64,000 nt of DNA from Chiua virens (taxonomy: Eukaryota; Basidiomycota; Agaricomycetes; Boletales; Boletaceae), in contig JAHNUO010000025.1 in assembly GCA_019787685.1 (NCBI GenBank), forward strand, positions 62,001-126,000, read 5' to 3'. Position 1 is the stretch's first letter; each line of letters starts with the position of its first letter. Position numbers and translations under genes: made by a program. A model generated the notes under the pieces. It was given only the letters and a program-made list of their open reading frames with translations. It was not told the DNA's origin and did not search any database. Shown in pieces: positions 11,673 to 24,375 of the stretch.

Positions 11673-12456
11673 GAACCAACCAATCAAAAGGGCCAGAAAG
11701 AAATGTATGATGCAGAAGCAATGGATGGAACAAAGAGGAAGTGGCAAAAGGGGAAGCCATTGAATTGATGATGGAAAGGGAGGACCCACATCAGGTCAGA
11801 GATAAGTGATAACAGAACAATGGGTTGGACCAGCAGTATGTTTGTGGAACAAGACAGAAAGGAAATAGAAGAAATGGAAGTGGAACAAAAGGCAAAGGGT
11901 TAAGCCCTTGCTGGGTGAACATAGTGAGGTACCTGTGGTACTGAGCATAGTGAAATCCAGGTAAAAATAAAAGAAAAAAATGAATTGTAACACCCCTCTG
12001 AATTCTGAACTGTTTGTCTCACTTTAGCTCCTCAGTTTTCTGTCACAATATTGGTGCTGATCATATACTATAGTAAGTGGATCTTGTCAATACAATATGG
12101 GGTCCATGTGGTTGTTCAATGGCCACACTCACCATTGTATTGCATGGGGAATCAGTAACTTTATTACATTAGGAACCATTTCAGACCAACCCTCCATCAC
12201 AGAGCAAGAACAGAGAACCATTCAGGGTGGGAAAGGGTTTTAACATCACCTTTGTCCAAGAATAATTAGCTTGGAGTCAGATTCCAGATAACTAACATGC
12301 TCCATGTCACTGTCATTTGACAGTCCCATATGGGATCTTCATTTCTCCTGAAATGTTTGTGTACTGGAATCCTTTCATAGATTTGGCTGATCCTGACCAT
12401 ACTATCCTTCTAATCTAGTACAACATGGTTCTGGAGCTACCATTGAGCAAACCTGC
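11673..12456. other. Unassigned stretch
   Basis: No supported gene. A GAATTGTAACA end at about 11980-11990 resembles the terminus of a minus-oriented family D LTR, but no partner end or duplication is visible. Confidence 0.25.
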
Positions 12457-13747
12457 TGAAGAAAGTAAATCCTAGCTGAAGTGCAATACTCAGGGGGATT
12501 GAAAGAATGAAAGAGGGTGAAGGAAATGCAATTCCATTTGACCCAGGGACAACACTGAGTTGGTGAACAATGAGAAATGGTTTTTAAGTGGTCTGAGATG
12601 AATCCAGGGCAAATCCAGATTAAAACAGATGGAAAAGTGAACATGGAAGTCCAAATCCGGATCGAGAAAACACAAGGAGAACAAGAGAAAATGAATGTTG
12701 ACCAAAGACAATGTGAGACAGATGCACACAGGCAAAAGCTACTGTATTTTGTCAATACAGTGTATTTTATAGTCCTCGGGAATACCCTCAGACTTGTCCT
12801 AAGTAAGGATAATAATAAAAAGAAAGTTTTCATATGGTATAAAGTTTGTGTAACAACCTAGAACAAACGTAGACTATGAGTTACTTGCGAGTGGTTGTAG
12901 TGGTCAGTGTAAGGTTGAATGCAAGTGAGTCTAACGAGTGAGGCGAGAACTACAGAGGAGATCCGTCTATGAGAGACAATGGAGGAAAACCAGAGGTGAA
13001 CTTTGTTAGAGTTCCCTGGTGCTGCATTCAAGTCTTTATATACTAAAAGTACAATCGGAGCTACAATCGGAGTATGAATACATAGATAAGTATGAGTGTC
13101 CTGATTGGTAGATAAGGTGAGATAACATGAGGTATATGCATGTATGTGAGTCATAGATAAAGACATGAGGAAACAATGTTGTAACAATGCGGTATAAGCA
13201 TGTTATGAGATAAGCACTGCTTTAATAATAGATATGAGTCATAGGGAATCATAGATAAGAGATAACGTGTGAATACACGTGTGTTATGCATGGGTTATGA
13301 CATCGTGTGATAACACGTGTCTAATAATGAATCATAGTGAGTCATAAAGGAATGGACAATAGGATATGATCCTTTGTATAGCCTTGGCATGAGGCAATAT
13401 ATGCCATAATAGATATTGAGTATCTTGTATAGTGGATTGAGAGCGTTGAGTAGGAAGGCGAAAGAATAATGTGAAAACGTGATTGTAACAGTTTGAGAGG
13501 CACCTGAACGTCCCTGCAAGGGCTGTGTGACATTGTCTAGGCCTATGCTAAGTATGAATAAGGAAAAAGAAAAGAAAAGAATCCTGAGCAATACAAGCGT
13601 GGGTACAGCAATCCAGACGAGTTCATGCATACAATCAAGCAAATAATGGTGGATTTGAGTGCATGGATGGTTCAGATTTGGATTTGGATGATGATGGTAA
13701 GTGGTGGGAATGCACTTTATGAGCACAAGGAATGTCTATTCCTTACA
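12457..13747 (-). mobile_element. Solo LTR, family C (copy 1), split by a family B LTR
   Basis: On the minus strand it runs from TGTAAGGAATAG to CTTTCTTCA. The 4-bp flanks are CTGC (12453-12456) and CCGC (13748-13751), equal except for one CpG-type transition. A family B LTR (12849-13490) plus its 5-bp duplication is inserted inside; without it the LTR is about 644 bp. Confidence 0.85.
12849..13490 (-). mobile_element. Solo LTR, family B (copy 2)
   Basis: 642 bp, TGTAACAACC...GATTGTAACA on the plus strand, with perfect GTTTG duplications at 12844-12848 and 13491-13495. It is nested in a family C LTR, so family B was active after family C at this site. Confidence 0.95.
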
Positions 13748-13751
13748 CCGC

Positions 13752-14110
13752 TTCAATCCAGATAAGGGATGTGTTTTTCAATGAGCTGACTTTTCAAATA
13801 TTTACAGGAAAACTGTCATATCCCTGTGCTTGTGGAAATGGATAAATAGTTCTATATCTCAGCCACACTTTGCACAAAAACAAGTGTGCTTCAGTAGATC
13901 GCATAGCTGACATGACTGATCCTTGGCAAAAAAACAGTTCCAACAGCATCTGCCATCAGGTACAAGTGAGACTGAAATAAAACAAATGCCAGGGAATAAA
14001 TCTCATTAGAAATAGGTTATACCTAAATAATTCCATGTTCCTCACAACTGGAAAATAATAGCTGCTATCAATTTGTTATCAATTACAATGCTGCCATCAA
14101 ATCCACATCT
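13752..14110. other. Unassigned stretch
   Basis: AT-rich sequence between two LTRs; no gene, repeat or structural signal was seen. Confidence 0.3.
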
Positions 14111-14409
14111 CATTGTGTTACAATAGCTCTAGGTAGGAACTAGCGTAGCTGCAAAAGCACTAAGTACCAAGTGGCTGAGATAACTCAAACAACTATCACT
14201 TGGTATGTGGTGTGCTGGATGAGTCAAACAAGGGGTTGCTGGTCAGCGGATTGCTACCAGCGAGTCAAGTGAGAACTCAGGTGTTGCTGAGGTGTCCGGT
14301 TGGGAATCTATACCTGGGGGACCAAGGGCTGTCTCTTGTGATCAAGGTGGAATGTAGGCATTGGCCTAGGGTCGAGGGTCGAGTGGTCGAGGGGTCACAG
14401 GAGTGTTCC

Positions 14410-15042
14410 TGAAACAACCAAACCTTTACAGGCTTAAGTTATTTGCTGGAAGGACAATGAAAGCGAGTCTGTGTGACTAGAGAGGCTTGGGGAAACTCCA
14501 GAAGGACAAGACTGGGTCCTTCAGTGAGTTGGGAATGTCCCTTTTATACTATTCTACTGTTTGTACAAGTGTAAACTAAATCTACAGATATGCTATGCTA
14601 TGGGACAAGGGTTTGAATGGGTATAGGGTATATGGATCTAGAATACATAGCCATAGAATGTAATTGCATCATAGACATGAGGGAGAATGGATATGAGGGT
14701 AGGCATGAGGTGAGGTAGGCATGAGGTGAGCATGTGTAGAATGGAATGACATACTATGAGTCTGGAGGGTGTCTGAGGGCTTGTATGGTCTAGACTGGTC
14801 AAGGGTTTAGTGGTTCTAGGCCATGGCAAGGCCTGGGTTAATGTATTCAATCATATATCACTTTGTATTTGCTAAGTGTTCAGTTCCGGAGTTTCCGAGA
14901 GTGTGGGAATTTCGGAAACTCCGGAAACTCGGAAACTCAGAAGGAATGGAATGCTGATAGCAAGCTCAAATGCAAAGGGAAAAATATGGAAAAATAGGCG
15001 AAAAATAGGGGGATTAGGATAGTACATTGTGTGATTGTAACA
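14410..15042 (-). mobile_element. Solo LTR, family E
   Basis: 633 bp, TGAAACAACCAAACC...GTGATTGTAACA on the plus strand, flanked by GTTCC on both sides (14405-14409 and 15043-15047). The termini resemble families A and B but the body differs. Confidence 0.9.
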
Positions 15043-15365
15043 GTTCCTGAGTGAAGCAGTGATACTCAGCTAGATTGCAGAGATCAAGACTAGTGTATAG
15101 GAGTATTGCTGCGAGGTATTTATACGATGAGAATCGTGCATGGACCAAGTGTCTAAAAGGGGTGGCCAGGAAGAGCAGAAGAGCAAAAGGGCCAAAAGGA
15201 GAATCACACAATGCAAAGGCAGTGGACAATGATGAAGATGAAATGACTAAGAGCGATGCCATTGGATGATGACATGAAAGGAAACGAGTAAGCACTCAGG
15301 TAATGCCAGTGCTGGTTATGTAAGGGTAAAAGGAAACAAAGTATGAATGAACATATGAGGATACC

Positions 15366-15795
15366 TGAAATAACCTAGAACAAAGATCGAACTAGTAGTT
15401 GGATAGAGTGGATGAGAGGGTGTTCAATCAAAGAGGTGAAAACTCCAAGAGAATTTTATTAGAGCTCTCTGGACTGAATTCATGGGGTTTATATACTACA
15501 TGGATGTCGGAGTTCTAATCTGAGTATGAACTACATAGATAAGCATAAGGCGTATAATTGGATGATAAGGTACATATGAATTTTATATGAGTCATAGATA
15601 AGACGCATAGCCTTGCACAGGTATCTGGCAGGTATGAGTCATGATGAAAGATAAGAGAATGAGTCATGGATAAGGCTGTGTTGGTGTGGTGACCAATAGG
15701 ATATGATCCTGTGAATAGCCTTGACATGAGGCATGATTCTTTAGAAAAGATTGAAAGTATGATCCATATGAGGGTGAAACATTGAGATTGTAACA
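15366..15795 (-). mobile_element. Solo LTR, family A (relative of the Gypsy LTR)
   Basis: 430 bp, TGAAATAACCTAGAAC...GAGATTGTAACA, with ATACC duplications at 15361-15365 and 15796-15800. The body is a diverged copy of the 432-bp LTRs of the Gypsy element at 35387-42259, so this is an older trace of the same lineage. Confidence 0.92.
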
Positions 15796-15860
15796 ATACC
15801 TAGGTATTAAGTGTAGTGAAGTAGTACAAGCAAAGAGAAGAAAGAAATCGTAACACATTG

Positions 15861-16690
15861 AGCACTCAGATATGGGACTGTCATGGCAGTGTAGTACTAC
15901 TAGTGAACTATGATGAAGGAAAGTGGCACCTCACTGGCAGGGGATTACTGATAACTAAGAATAGCATGAAAGGTTTCTTGACACACTGGACAAGGTACTG
16001 TCATCAACTTTTCAATGAAAGTCTATGCTCCATACTTCAATGCATACTGCACAGGTATCATTGACATGCTCCAGTACCCAGACTACTGGGATATACTATG
16101 TCAACAACTGCTTTCACTGCACAAGCAAGGGTTGTAAGGCATATGCAGCCCCTTCTTTGATTCTAACCAACAATTGAACACAGAGCTATAATGAAAGCTG
16201 GTAGTAATAACCCACCATCACTGCAGAAGATCCCTAGTGTCATCATTCCACCGGCACCCACCACCAGCAATTACAACCCATAGCCACAGGAGTCATCTGG
16301 TGGTGATGACTTTAATTTCCTTGAGGCTGAGTCATCTCTGGTTGAGTATGATTGGACCAGGTATGATTTTGCTAACTAGCTACTACATGTTTGTATCACG
16401 CTACTAGTCCAAGTCAATTACTTGTAATGATACCAACTTGTTAGCCATGTAGATAATTAATCCAATGATTATCATTTCCTGATTGCAGTCATATTTAGTT
16501 GTATTTGTATGGTCAATTCAAGGCAATATTTTTATTTCTATTTTTCAATGACAAATATCAGGACAATGTGCAATAAAACATAGGTGACATGCAAGCCATA
16601 ATTCAAGTATTCAATGATGAGAGGTACTATACAAAAGTGGGCAAGTGAGTCATGATCCTATGGTCCCAGGATCAACTTTTGGTCCTGTGG
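15861..16690. other. Unassigned stretch
   Basis: A few short plus-strand frames exist (for example 15858-16064) but none has a recognisable motif. Low CpG content suggests old repeat debris. Confidence 0.25.
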
Positions 16691-16695
16691 TAACC

Positions 16696-17357
16696 TGTTA
16701 TGATAGTGCCAGGTAGAACCTAGCATAGCTGCAAAAGCACTGGGTAATCAAGTGGCTGCAATAACTCAAACAACCATCACTTGATACGTGGTGTGCTGAA
16801 AGAGTTCAAGGAGGATTACTGGTCAGCAGATTGCTACCAGTGAGATGAGGTAGAACTCAGGCATTACTGAGAGTGTCCTGTTGGGAATCTATACCCAAAG
16901 GACCAAGGGACTTCCTCTTGTGATCATGGTGAAGCTATATGTTGGTTGTAGCATCAGGTTGGTTTAGGTTAAGCCCAAGGAGGAGGCAGTGATACTCAGC
17001 TAGATTGTGGAGATCAAGGCTAGGGTACAGGAGTATCACTGCGAGGTATTTACATATACATAAGGAATTGTGCATGGACCAAGTGTCCAAAAGGGGTGGC
17101 CAGGAAGAGTGGAAGGAATAAAGGCCAAAAGGAGGAATTGTACAGTGCAAAGGCAACAGACAATGATGAAAGCAAAATGAGTAAGTGTGATGCCATCAGA
17201 TGATGATGCGAAGTGAAATGAATAAGCACTCAGGTAATGCTGGTGCTGGTTACATAAAGGTGAAAGGAAACGAAGTACAGATGGACGTATAAGGATAGCT
17301 AGGTATCAAGTATAGTGAAGTAGTACAAGTGAAAGAAAGAAAGAAAGAATTGTAACA
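16696..17357 (-). mobile_element. Solo LTR, family D (copy 4)
   Basis: 662 bp, TGTTATGATAG...GAATTGTAACA on the plus strand, with TAACC duplications at 16691-16695 and 17358-17362. A (GAAA)n run precedes the right end. Confidence 0.92.
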
Positions 17358-17524
17358 TAACCAAGTGCTTAGGACCACTCTGACACACTTTTTGGTTTAC
17401 AGAAGCTGCCTGTCACCACTCATCACCTCTGCTTCATACATTTGGACCACTCTTGCAAGCATCACCTGGTATATCCTCTTGTACTTCTATTCAATTCACA
17501 TAACCCCCCTCCTAGGCCTCATGT

Positions 17525-18237
17525 TGTAGGAGTTAGATACTCCCTACGGTTGTAGGATACCTTTTCCTCGCTCTTCATCATATCCTATCACCTCCCATCT
17601 CATCAGCCATCGACTTCATGCCAGCCTTGTTTCATTCCTAGCATTTACAGATCATCCAAATCCATCCAAATCCAATCCAAGTCCAATCTAAGTCAACGCG
17701 ATCCAATCCAGTTTCATCATACATATACCGCTTCATCTGATTTGACTTGTTCTATTCAATTTGGCCTTATTAAGGTCATTACTATCCTAACACCTTCTTT
17801 TCCTTTGTTATCTACAAGGTTTGACACTCCTTCTTAAATACTCACCCTACATCAATCCTGTACACTTACCCAGGGTTGAATTACCTTTAACAGTCCTGGG
17901 TTGTGCCCAGGACTATAAAACCATGTTCCTAACATAAAATATCATCTTCCTGCATTCAGGAGATCTCCTGTTTACTCTCCCATGTGTGAGTGAGCTGGAT
18001 AGCTTTCCTTTTACCTCATCCTATCGTTCCTCTGCACCTTATCTACTCAAATCAATCCTCTCATTGCCTTGACTTCACCTGGATACTTTTTCATTGACCG
18101 CTTTTCATTCTGGATCATTCAGCAGCCTCTAGGACTCCTAGACAAACCCAAATCCTTCATTCCTTCGAGTATAACCCCCCCTGGGATGAACTTATCACCC
18201 CACCTTTCTTCATTTCACCTATCATTAGTTTTCTACA
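17525..18237 (+). mobile_element. Probable solo LTR, family G (related to family C)
   Basis: It begins TGTAGGAGTTAGATACTCCC, like the TGTAGGGAATAGG start of family C, and ends TTTTCTACA. It is flanked by ATGT (17521-17524 and 18238-18241). A TATAAAA box lies about 325 bp before the 3' end, as in family C. The 4-bp duplication is short, so the boundaries are less certain. Confidence 0.6.
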
Positions 18238-18241
18238 ATGT

Positions 18242-19955
18242 GCTGAGTTTATTGTTCAGATATGACAATGGGCTATTGTATGTGCTGAACCCTTGTTCCT
18301 TTCTTGCCCTTTGCCAGTAGGTCTCAGACTACTCACTGTCAATGATGAATGCATCAGTTGATGTACAGTAGATCTTAACTAGGCATTGCTATGGCCCTGT
18401 GTTTTCTGTCCCGGCAAATCAAAGTTATTTCTTCAGGAGATGGAATCTCTTCCATCTTCTTAACCTCCCATCAGCTGCTGTGTAACAATATCATGCACTG
18501 CAAGATGTTCCACATTGTCTCTGGAGTTAAATCCAGTTACATACACCTTTATGAAGTCATGATCCACAAGCTCTTTTCACTTGTTGACAAGCACTTGTCA
18601 CCACACCTTTTCACTACAAAAAAGTCTGGTCATGTGAAAATGAGTGTCACAGTCACCAAAAGAGGCAAAATACATGACCAGGTCACAGATTCAGTGGACA
18701 CATCTTATCAGTGACAGTCATTGCTCACTTTTTTTCAGTGTCACAGGAAGATGGGTGTAGATTATCAGTGACAAATACTTGTGCATGATTTTATGTGACT
18801 GGATTAGCATAAATTATCAGTGACCAGTGCTGAAAAATAGTAACCATGAGATCTTGCACAACTTCACAGTGATGATAATACCACAAGTGTAATAGCATAT
18901 TCTGATTATCTATGTCAAATTAACCACAGCCTAAGCAAGTGGTGACCAATTGTGTTATCTCAGATCTGTCCATGTTGACAAGCAGAAACTGAATTATGGA
19001 GTGCTCTGCATCATTGGTTTTCAAACCCAGAAATCACCACAACAGATGGAACTGATACTCAATTAGTACAATTCCCGCTACTTTAGTAGTGGGTTTATTA
19101 TGGCAGGGGACCTGTTATCAGACTTTGAATCAACTATGCAGGAAAAAAGAAAAATCATGTGAGTTTCCTTGTATGGTAAAATATCATGTGTGTCATTTTG
19201 GATGAGTCAGAGATCGGTTATTGATGTGACGATTGAAACCTATCTTGAACGACCGTCATGACAGACAAAGGTGAGTAGTTCGTACATGTTTCCATTGCTC
19301 CCAAAGGCTTACTTTGCTTCATCTCAGGAATTTTCAATGGAAGGCACGTAGCGCTACGATGGGATGAAAGTGGACAATGTCTGCAACCGTGTATGCAGTG
19401 CCCAATAAGAAATAGATGCAATCGCCGTGCATCACACATATCACAAAAATGAGTGAATAAAAGACTACAGACCTTCTCTGAAGCCCCTATGTGATGATTA
19501 ATTGTTGATGCATGTGTACTATCTCATATATTTTATTTTATTTTATTTTATCTTTCGTTATGATCTTGTGTGGTGTCTACAAAGAGCATAAGTAGCAGGC
19601 TCTGCCACACGCAGTCGCAGCCCTATGCAAGTTACTTAAAGTTGGATTAGTCACGCGATAAAGTTCCATCGCAATTGTGGCAAGTCGCATCAAATGTTCA
19701 GACTCTGATTTATCTTCCTCTCTCGAAACCATCATCATCCCCTCTTGTTCTGAGCCTTCCACATCACCCCCAGTCACCAGATGCATGGTATTTATCTATT
19801 GAATGTTTAATACAATAGTCTCAATTTGGATTCACAGGCCTAAGGACCAGTTCATGGGTGGATGCAATCAGAGGTGAGTGGATGACATAGATTATGTAAT
19901 CAGCCACTGACTCATGTTAATGTTTACATCTCGCCTGATAGCCCCGCCACGTCAC
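18242..19955. other. Unassigned stretch
   Basis: It contains a 107-codon plus frame (18391-18714) with no recognised domain and three copies of TTATCAGTGAC at about 18708, 18763 and 18815. There is also a small hairpin CCCGCTAC/GTAGTGGG near 19077-19092 and a (TTTTA)n run at about 19535. From about 19200 the CpG content rises and a minus frame (19577-19786) may be a small host gene fragment, product unknown. Confidence 0.3.
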
Positions 19956-19959
19956 TCGA

Positions 19960-20973
19960 GCGTTGCGTTTGGACTCATCCTGTTATCTGAGATCAAGAGC
20001 TTTCTCCAGGAATGCAGTGGGCCAATATCCCTGACCTCTCTCACCAACAAGCCTCTTTACAACACAACGAATTATGTCCTTCTCAGAAGCGCCTTCCCAG
20101 CTGTAACATACAGAGACTTCATGACATTGAGCAAAAGCATTCTATACCAGCTCTGCAGGACATTGCTTTGGCATTGGCCATCCGACACAGCGCACACAAG
20201 ACTGTTGAACTCTCTCAAGGGATATTTGCAGCAGGGAGACTTCATTGACTGCGATGACCAATTTTCCTATGGGGCATTCACAGCAACATGCTGAGTAACT
20301 CACTCCTTTTGCTCTCATTTTTTACTTGGCAACCCTGGCACATTTGCGTGAATTCGCACGGAGATTGATTTGGTGGTTGAGAAGTCTGGCAGCCTTGAGG
20401 TGCTACTAGTAGCTGGTGCTGATAAGCTGGATGATCCATCATTCAGACTGCTATGACATCTGTGATAATAGAGATCATGAGGCTTATGGGACTGCACGCC
20501 AGGGCACAGTAGGCAAATTGTGATTTTAATTTGAGGGTCAAAGATGGGGACAATACTGATAAAGAAGGGACAATTTGTGTTTGGGAATGTGCGTGCCACC
20601 CATATGGACGCAGACGCCTTCCCAGATCCCAAGACTTTTGTGGTCGATCGGTTTGCCCAGCATCCCTGCAGAAGGAAACATCTGCCAACAGAAGGATATC
20701 CATTCTATTCACTGGTGGTGGTAGACATGTCATAAGTACCCACTCCTCGTTACTGTGTGCGTTCTGATGGTCATGCAGTGCAAAGGAAGACAGTTAGCCA
20801 TTTACGCAATCAAGGTTCTCATGATAATTTTGGTCCATAAGTTTGACTTTTTTCCGGGGGCGGAGAACTCCACTGGCTGGTGCTCACTGCGACCCCACCT
20901 GTGCAGCATTGGCATTATGCACACTGAGGATGATGTTTTTGTCTGGCTAATTCCACGGGATGGGGAGCTCTGA
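19960..20973 (+). pseudogene. Cytochrome P450 (broken)
   Basis: Several frames line up with the C-terminal half of a fungal P450. SAFPAVTYRDFMTL and TRLLNSLKGYLQ lie upstream and EIMRLMG resembles the ExxR region. ILIKKGQFVFGNVRATHMD followed by AFPDPKTFVVDRF is the meander region. FTGGGRHV and CKGRQLAIYAIK form the haem-cysteine loop with the Cys after a probable intron, and VHKFDFFP comes close to the end. Frame changes (for example between NLRVKDGDNT and the ILIKKG segment at about 20545) and stops break it. The N-terminal membrane anchor was not identified. It lies about 120 bp left of the large transposon end. Confidence 0.72.
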
Positions 20974-21093
20974 ATGGCAGCTGGCAATAAATGGGGTTGA
21001 AACGAACTGGACTCAAAAGGCTGTGATTTTGTACATATGTACCTTGTTTTTGTCATGGAAAAAATCTTTCTTATGAGACATACTTTTTCATCA

Positions 21094-21300
21094 CACCCCT
21101 GGGACAATTGAATAAGTCCTTGTAACATAGGCTGTACATAGCTACAAACATATTCTGCCTAGCTAACTACTAATGTGGTTGAAACATAATTAACAACAAA
21201 CTGACAAAATGTTGCTAGTTTTGCTTGTGGGACTTAGGCTTGGGAAAAGGTAAAATATTATGCCTAAATTTAGGCATAATAAAAACTGGGCCTCTGTTTC
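21094..21300 (+). repeat. Left terminal inverted repeat of the giant element
   Basis: It matches the complement of about 55480-55683 with about a dozen differences, mostly transitions. It contains a perfect 24-bp palindrome at 21257-21280 centred on CCTAAATTTAGG. Looser similarity (GGCCACTC-type motifs) continues to about 21620. Confidence 0.9.
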
Positions 21301-21665
21301 GTGAATTCATTATCACACTTTCTTAGAAAAAGATCATGCATTTGATAATAAAACATTTTTGTGTACAGATTCTCCATATGCAATGGGAACATTGTCGGAG
21401 ACTGAGCCAGAATAAGTATACAATTTGCTATAAGGTCATGTACAAAATAAGTTCATTAGATAAAACAGCATACATATCCAAAAAGAGTCAAGAATCTGTG
21501 AACAGTACATTTGCAAGATCTGATTTTGAATATGATTAGAAAACATATGAGGGGATCACTCAGAGGACCACTCAGAGGCCACCTGGTAGACCACTCGGGG
21601 GCCACTTACTGAGGCCCTGCTCGGCAAGCAGCCAGCTGTCCATAAGGATCCTAACGATTTCTGAG

Positions 21666-22560
21666 TTAGGTGTAGTCACATTGTCCACTGATAATGCCTA
21701 CCAGTTTGGGGAACTCAATGTTGTCTCTGGAGGCGAGGATTGCACAGTATCTGGTACTTAGACCCCTAAACCACTCATTGCTATACCAATTACAGGGAAG
21801 TCCAGGAAGGGGCTTTGCCAGAGTATTCTTCCTGCGGGGTTCGAAATGGTGGGAAAGCGAGGCATTGCCAATATGCAAGCGCATGTTCTCTTCTATGAGG
21901 GAGGGTCCATAGGATTCTACAGCTTGGAATAAGCGTGAAATAACAGGACTTATCCATGGAGTTTTGATATGCCTCAAGACTTTGGGAAACACTCTGGCCC
22001 ACAAGTCTGTTTCATCTCCACTCATCCCCTCCACTCCTAGGCAGTTGAGCATTTGTATGATCACATCCCAGGTGGGGGGATCTTGAGATTGATTTTCGTG
22101 GGCAATTTTGTGGCGCCTGGCAAATGTCTGCAAGTCGATCAGAAGAAGTGTATAGGAGAGACTGAGATATACATATGCCATGTTTCTGGGCAGTCAACCT
22201 GTCATTCTTTCACTGGGCACATTTCTGAGACTGTTGCTGTGCAATAGCATCTACACGAGCTTGCTCATTGTTACTGGAATCTATAACGGCCTGTTGTCGA
22301 TACGCTCAATATGTCCATGACAGCTTCTGCAAGCAAATCTGGCTGAGGGCGTCATAAGTCACACTTGCATGCAAACCCGACTGGATCTCAGATCGAAAGT
22401 CTGCCACCAACAATTGAAGCACTTCTTTATTCCAGGGTGAAGTCTTCAGCAGGCTCTTCCAGTCGATGGCGATATCCTGAATAGTGGGAGGAGAACCTCC
22501 ATCCTGATTGAACGATTGGACTTGACTTGGATCAGGCATGCGTGGATTCCTGACTGTCAA
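21666..22560 (-). pseudogene. Conserved basidiomycete protein of unknown function, possible CACTA accessory protein
   Basis: Three minus-strand blocks fit one protein. 22560-22306 carries LLKTSPWNKEVLQLLVADFR. About 22300-22190 carries a basic stretch that reads AYRQQAVIDSSNNEQARVDA. 22181-21666 carries RRHKIAHENQSQDPPTW, then LNCLGVEGMSGDETD, and ends with PLPGLPCNWYSNEWFRGLS. The GVEGMSxDE and PGLPxNWY signatures recur in large families of unannotated agaricomycete proteins. In-frame stops (after LSWTY, and in the 22200-22260 stretch) suggest decay. Its place beside the left inverted repeat and its co-orientation with the transposase are what a TnpA-like second gene would show; this is inference. 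Confidence 0.55.
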
Positions 22561-22611
22561 GGATCAAGTGTTCATGAGACCTTTCTGTTCCAGGTATCTT
22601 CTGAAAGCTAA

Positions 22612-22918
22612 CTAAAGGTGTATTTGTAATGTGTCAATGTGTGCACGAGGAACAAGGAATACAGAGCTTACATGCAAGTAGTTCATGTGACCATGAGTGC
22701 CAAGTTTTTTCCTGTGGGACAAAACTAATGCGTCCTCATTATCATCTTCATCGTCTCCGTCCCAACCATCCAAGTTCCCAATGTTGCACATTGCAAGGCA
22801 AGCTAGTTTCGTGTTGATAAATTCCTCCAAACAAGGAACACATGTGTCCACTATGCCATGGACTGTAGAGTCAATGAGGTGAGTGGTGGTAGAGTCCAGG
22901 CGTTCTGTAACAACGCGA
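22612..22918 (-). other. Coding remnant cut by a family C LTR
   Basis: The minus frame reads LIDSTVHGIVDTCVPCLEEF and then an acidic run (WDGDDEDDNEDALVL) before HGHMNYLH. It is cut at 22918 by a family C LTR and would have continued at 28057. It may be an upstream exon of the gene at 21666-22560. I do not recognise the domain. Confidence 0.45.
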
Positions 22919-23491
22919 TGAAGGTAATAAATCCCAGCTGTAGTGCAATACTCAGGGGGATTGAAAGAAATAGAAAGAGGGTGAAGGAATGCGATTCCAT
23001 TCAACCCAGGGACAACACTGAGTTGGTGAACGATGAATAATGGTTTTTGAGTAGTCTGAGATGAATCCAGGGTGAATCCAGATTAAAACAGATAGAAAGG
23101 CAGACATGGCAGTCCGATCTGGATCAAGAAAATATGAGGAGAGCGAGAGAAAACGAACATCAACTGAAAACGATGTGAGACAGATGCACACGGGCAAAAG
23201 CTACTGTATTTTGTCAATACAGTGAATTTATAGTCCTCGGGAATACCCTCAGACTTGTCCTAAGTAAGGATAATAATAAAAAGAAGGTTTTCGTACAGTA
23301 TAAAGTTCAAGAGGCACCCGAACGTCCCTGCAAGGGCTGCGTGACATGGTCTAGCCAATGCTAAGTATGAATAAGGAGCATCAAAAATAAAATAAAAGAG
23401 TCCGAGGCAAATCGGGCGCGGATACAGCAATCTGGATGAGTTCGCACAAGCAGACAGATCAGGATCAGGATTGGGTGACGATGGGGTGCGG

Positions 23492-24107
23492 TGTAGGGAA
23501 TAGGTATTCCCTGTGCTTGCATAGCACGTTTCCGCACCCTGTCGTCACCCAATCCTGATCCTGATCTGTCTGCTTGTGTGAACTCATCCGGATTGCTGTA
23601 TCCACACCTGATTTGCCTCGGACTCTTTTATTTTATTTTTGATGCTCCTTATTCATACTTAGCATTGGCTAGACCATGTCACGCAGCCCTTGCAGGGACG
23701 TTCAGGTGCCTCTCAAACTTTATACCATACGAAAACCTTCTTTTTTTATTATTATCCTTACTTAGGACAAGTCTGAGGGTATTCCTGAGGACTATAAATT
23801 CACTGTATTGACAAAATACAGTAGCTTTTTGCCCGTGTGCATCTGTCTCACATCGTTTTCAGTCGATGTTCATTTTCTCTCACTCTCCTCGTATTTTCTT
23901 GATCCGGATTGGACTGCCACGTCCGCTTTTCTATCCGTTTTAATCCGGATTTGCCCCGGATTCATCTCGGACTACTCAAAAACCATTATTCGTCGTTCAC
24001 CAACTCAGTGTTGTCCCTGGGTCGAATGGAATTGCATTCCTTCACCCTCTTTTCTATTCTTTCAATCCCCCTGAGTATTGCACTACAGCCGGGATATATT
24101 ACCTTCA
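23492..24107 (+). repeat. 5' LTR of the family C element
   Basis: TGTAGGGAATAGG...ATTACCTTCA, 616 bp. ACTATAAATTCACTG near 23800 is the likely TATA region; transcription would start shortly after. Confidence 0.9.
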
Positions 24108-24375
24108 ACTGGAGCCCACGGCGAGGGACTTCCAGAAGTTGGTACAGATGACGACAACCCATCCACTCATTATTCACCTCACTCATGACACACCTTCGCT
24201 TCACTCTCAGAAAATTTTCGCCTCGGTTAACACCTCCTTGCATAGCATCATTGCCCCTATCAAACCCTGCACCACTACCCTTACGCCGCTGCAGAACTCT
24301 AAGTGACGTCAGACAAGTCAGACGACACACCTGTCATGGCACACGGTGACCTGTGCCACCATCTGAGTCGTTACT

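Larger units (their letters stand above)
14116..15855 (-). mobile_element. Solo LTR, family D (copy 3), carrying two nested solo LTRs
   Basis: Outer ends TGTTACAATAGC and ATCGTAACA are flanked by perfect CATTG duplications (14111-14115 and 15856-15860). Two other solo LTRs lie inside (14410-15042 family E, 15366-15795 family A), each with its own 5-bp duplication. Subtracting them leaves about 670 bp, the usual family D length. Confidence 0.92.

Noticed and set aside
23808..24074. 88-codon ORF conserved in five places (for example 27713-27979, 52373-52639)
   Set aside because: It sits in the 3' part of family C LTRs; same explanation.
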